Shown here: one piece after another, positions 4,643 to 5,055 of the stretch | How positions within the stretch are numbered: position 1 is the first letter of the stretch | Layout: the number at the start of each line of letters is the position of its first letter | Origin: Rikenellaceae bacterium | Lineage (GTDB): Bacteria; Bacteroidota; Bacteroidia; Bacteroidales; UBA932 | DNA: 5,055 bases | Direction: 5' to 3' | Assembly (NCBI GenBank): GCA_900769145.1 | Contig: CAAGFN010000041.1 | Span: forward strand, 1-5,055 | Notes under the pieces: generated by a model | Database searches by the model: none | What the model was told of the DNA's origin: nothing | The model's input: the letters and a program-made list of their open reading frames with translations, nothing else | Translations under genes and position numbers: made by a program

Positions 4643-5055
4643 ATAGCACTCCTCCTTTCTGTTCGTAAAAGTCCTGACTGATGAGCGGCACATCAAGTGA
4701 ACACTCAAGGAGTTTGTTGATATTGACGCCTAGATAGTACATTGTTGATTCCGTAGACTTATGTCCCAGAGCCTCGGATATCACAGGCATGGCAATTCCG
4801 TTGTTCATCATTTGGGTTGCAAGGCTGTGACGCAAACAGTGCATGCCGGAGTGACGACCTTTTGTGTCAATCCCTGCATTGTACAGACATCGCTGAACAA
4901 TTGAACTACATCCAGGAGCGCTCATCACACGATAAGGACGGCCGCATGTAACGAATATTTCCTTAAAGGGAACGGACGGCCGTGCATTTCTGACATAATC
5001 AATGATGGCACAGCCTACATCTTCAAGAAGAGGCAGACTTATCCGACGGCCGGTC
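4635..5055 (-). CDS. ritA: Tyrosine recombinase, first gene of the trio (RitA-like), C-terminal part
   Basis: The frame is open from the right window edge to TGA 4637-4635, giving 139 C-terminal residues. An internal GTG/ATG near 4928 is not the start: upstream codons (T-G-R-R-I-S-L-P-L-L-E-D-V-G and on) read as conserved recombinase sequence between the beta-hairpin and H-x-x-R motif. Visible catalytic residues, numbered within this fragment, are His72 and Arg75 in M-H-C-L-R-H, His98 in A-L-G-H-K-S, and Tyr107 in S-T-M-Y-Y-L-G-V. The first Arg, the Lys and the N-terminal DNA-binding domain lie outside the window. L-P-L-x-E-D-V-G-x-A-I-I-D-Y and x-G-x-H-x-x-R-H-S-L-A-T are typical of first recombinases in RIT and Tn554-like tandems. 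It is the promoter-proximal gene of the operon; the last codons contain the ribosome binding site of the next gene. Confidence 0.9.
   Translation of the reverse strand, partial: TGRRISLPLLEDVGCAIIDYVRNARPSVPFKEIFVTCGRPYRVMSAPGCSSIVQRCLYNAGIDTKGRHSGMHCLRHSLATQMMNNGIAMPVISEALGHKSTESTMYYLGVNINKLLECSLDVPLISQDFYEQKGGVLYE
4651..4655 (-). promoter_or_regulatory. Strong Shine-Dalgarno (GGAGG) for the middle recombinase
   Basis: On the minus strand AGAAAGGAGG (4660-4651) precedes ATG 4642 by 8 nt and lies within the last codons of the first recombinase gene. It decides the start of the middle gene. Such a strong site contrasts with the A-rich leader of tnpC in the same window and with usual Bacteroidota practice. 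Confidence 0.7.

Larger units (their letters stand above)
2518..5055 (-). mobile_element. Recombinase-In-Trio (RIT) element, right part outside the window
   Basis: Three adjacent tyrosine recombinase genes on the minus strand, overlapping by a few bases and of clearly different sequence, form the defining arrangement of RIT elements (ritA, ritB, ritC in transcription order). No cargo gene lies between the last gene and the left end. The left boundary is the point where IS66 tnpC homology stops. The right boundary and most of the first gene lie beyond 5055. Tn554 also carries consecutive recombinases (TnpA and TnpB), but its TnpC is not a tyrosine recombinase, so three in a row favours RIT. 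Confidence 0.85.

Overview
The window looks like chromosomal DNA of a Bacteroidota member, probably order Bacteroidales. Evidence: the end of the housekeeping gene mnmE, Bacteroides-type IS66 proteins (TnpB starting MFSL), a promoter of the TTG-N20-TAnnTTT type, and mostly A-rich rather than strong Shine-Dalgarno leaders. No genus can be named from this sequence.

Layout, left to right. (1) 1-99: last 32 codons of mnmE. (2) 100-263: non-coding, with a 9-bp inverted repeat around a small hairpin and a further copy of a short sequence found at the mnmE 3' end. (3) 264-641: an unrecognised small ORF whose last ~10 codons probably lie inside an inserted IS66 element. (4) About 607-2517: an IS66-family insertion sequence (tnpA, tnpB, tnpC on +) with a candidate left end GTAAGCCTCCGG. 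Its tnpC is cut off after residue 339, before the third catalytic acidic residue. (5) About 2516-2616: a repeat-rich element end with three copies of GTTATCAAAAG (two direct, one inverted) and a stem-loop. (6) 2617-5055: three tyrosine recombinase genes in tandem on the minus strand, the first (upstream) one running off the right edge.

The trio of consecutive, overlapping, mutually diverged tyrosine recombinases matches the Recombinase-In-Trio (RIT) element class. The simplest reading is nested insertion: an IS66 element inserted next to mnmE, into or beside a small gene, and a RIT element later inserted into tnpC in the opposite orientation. The catalytic residues visible in the three recombinases are intact, so the RIT may be active, while the IS66 copy is disabled as a self-mobilising unit. 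The other halves of IS66 tnpC, the IS66 right end, the rest of RitA and the RIT right end should lie beyond 5055.
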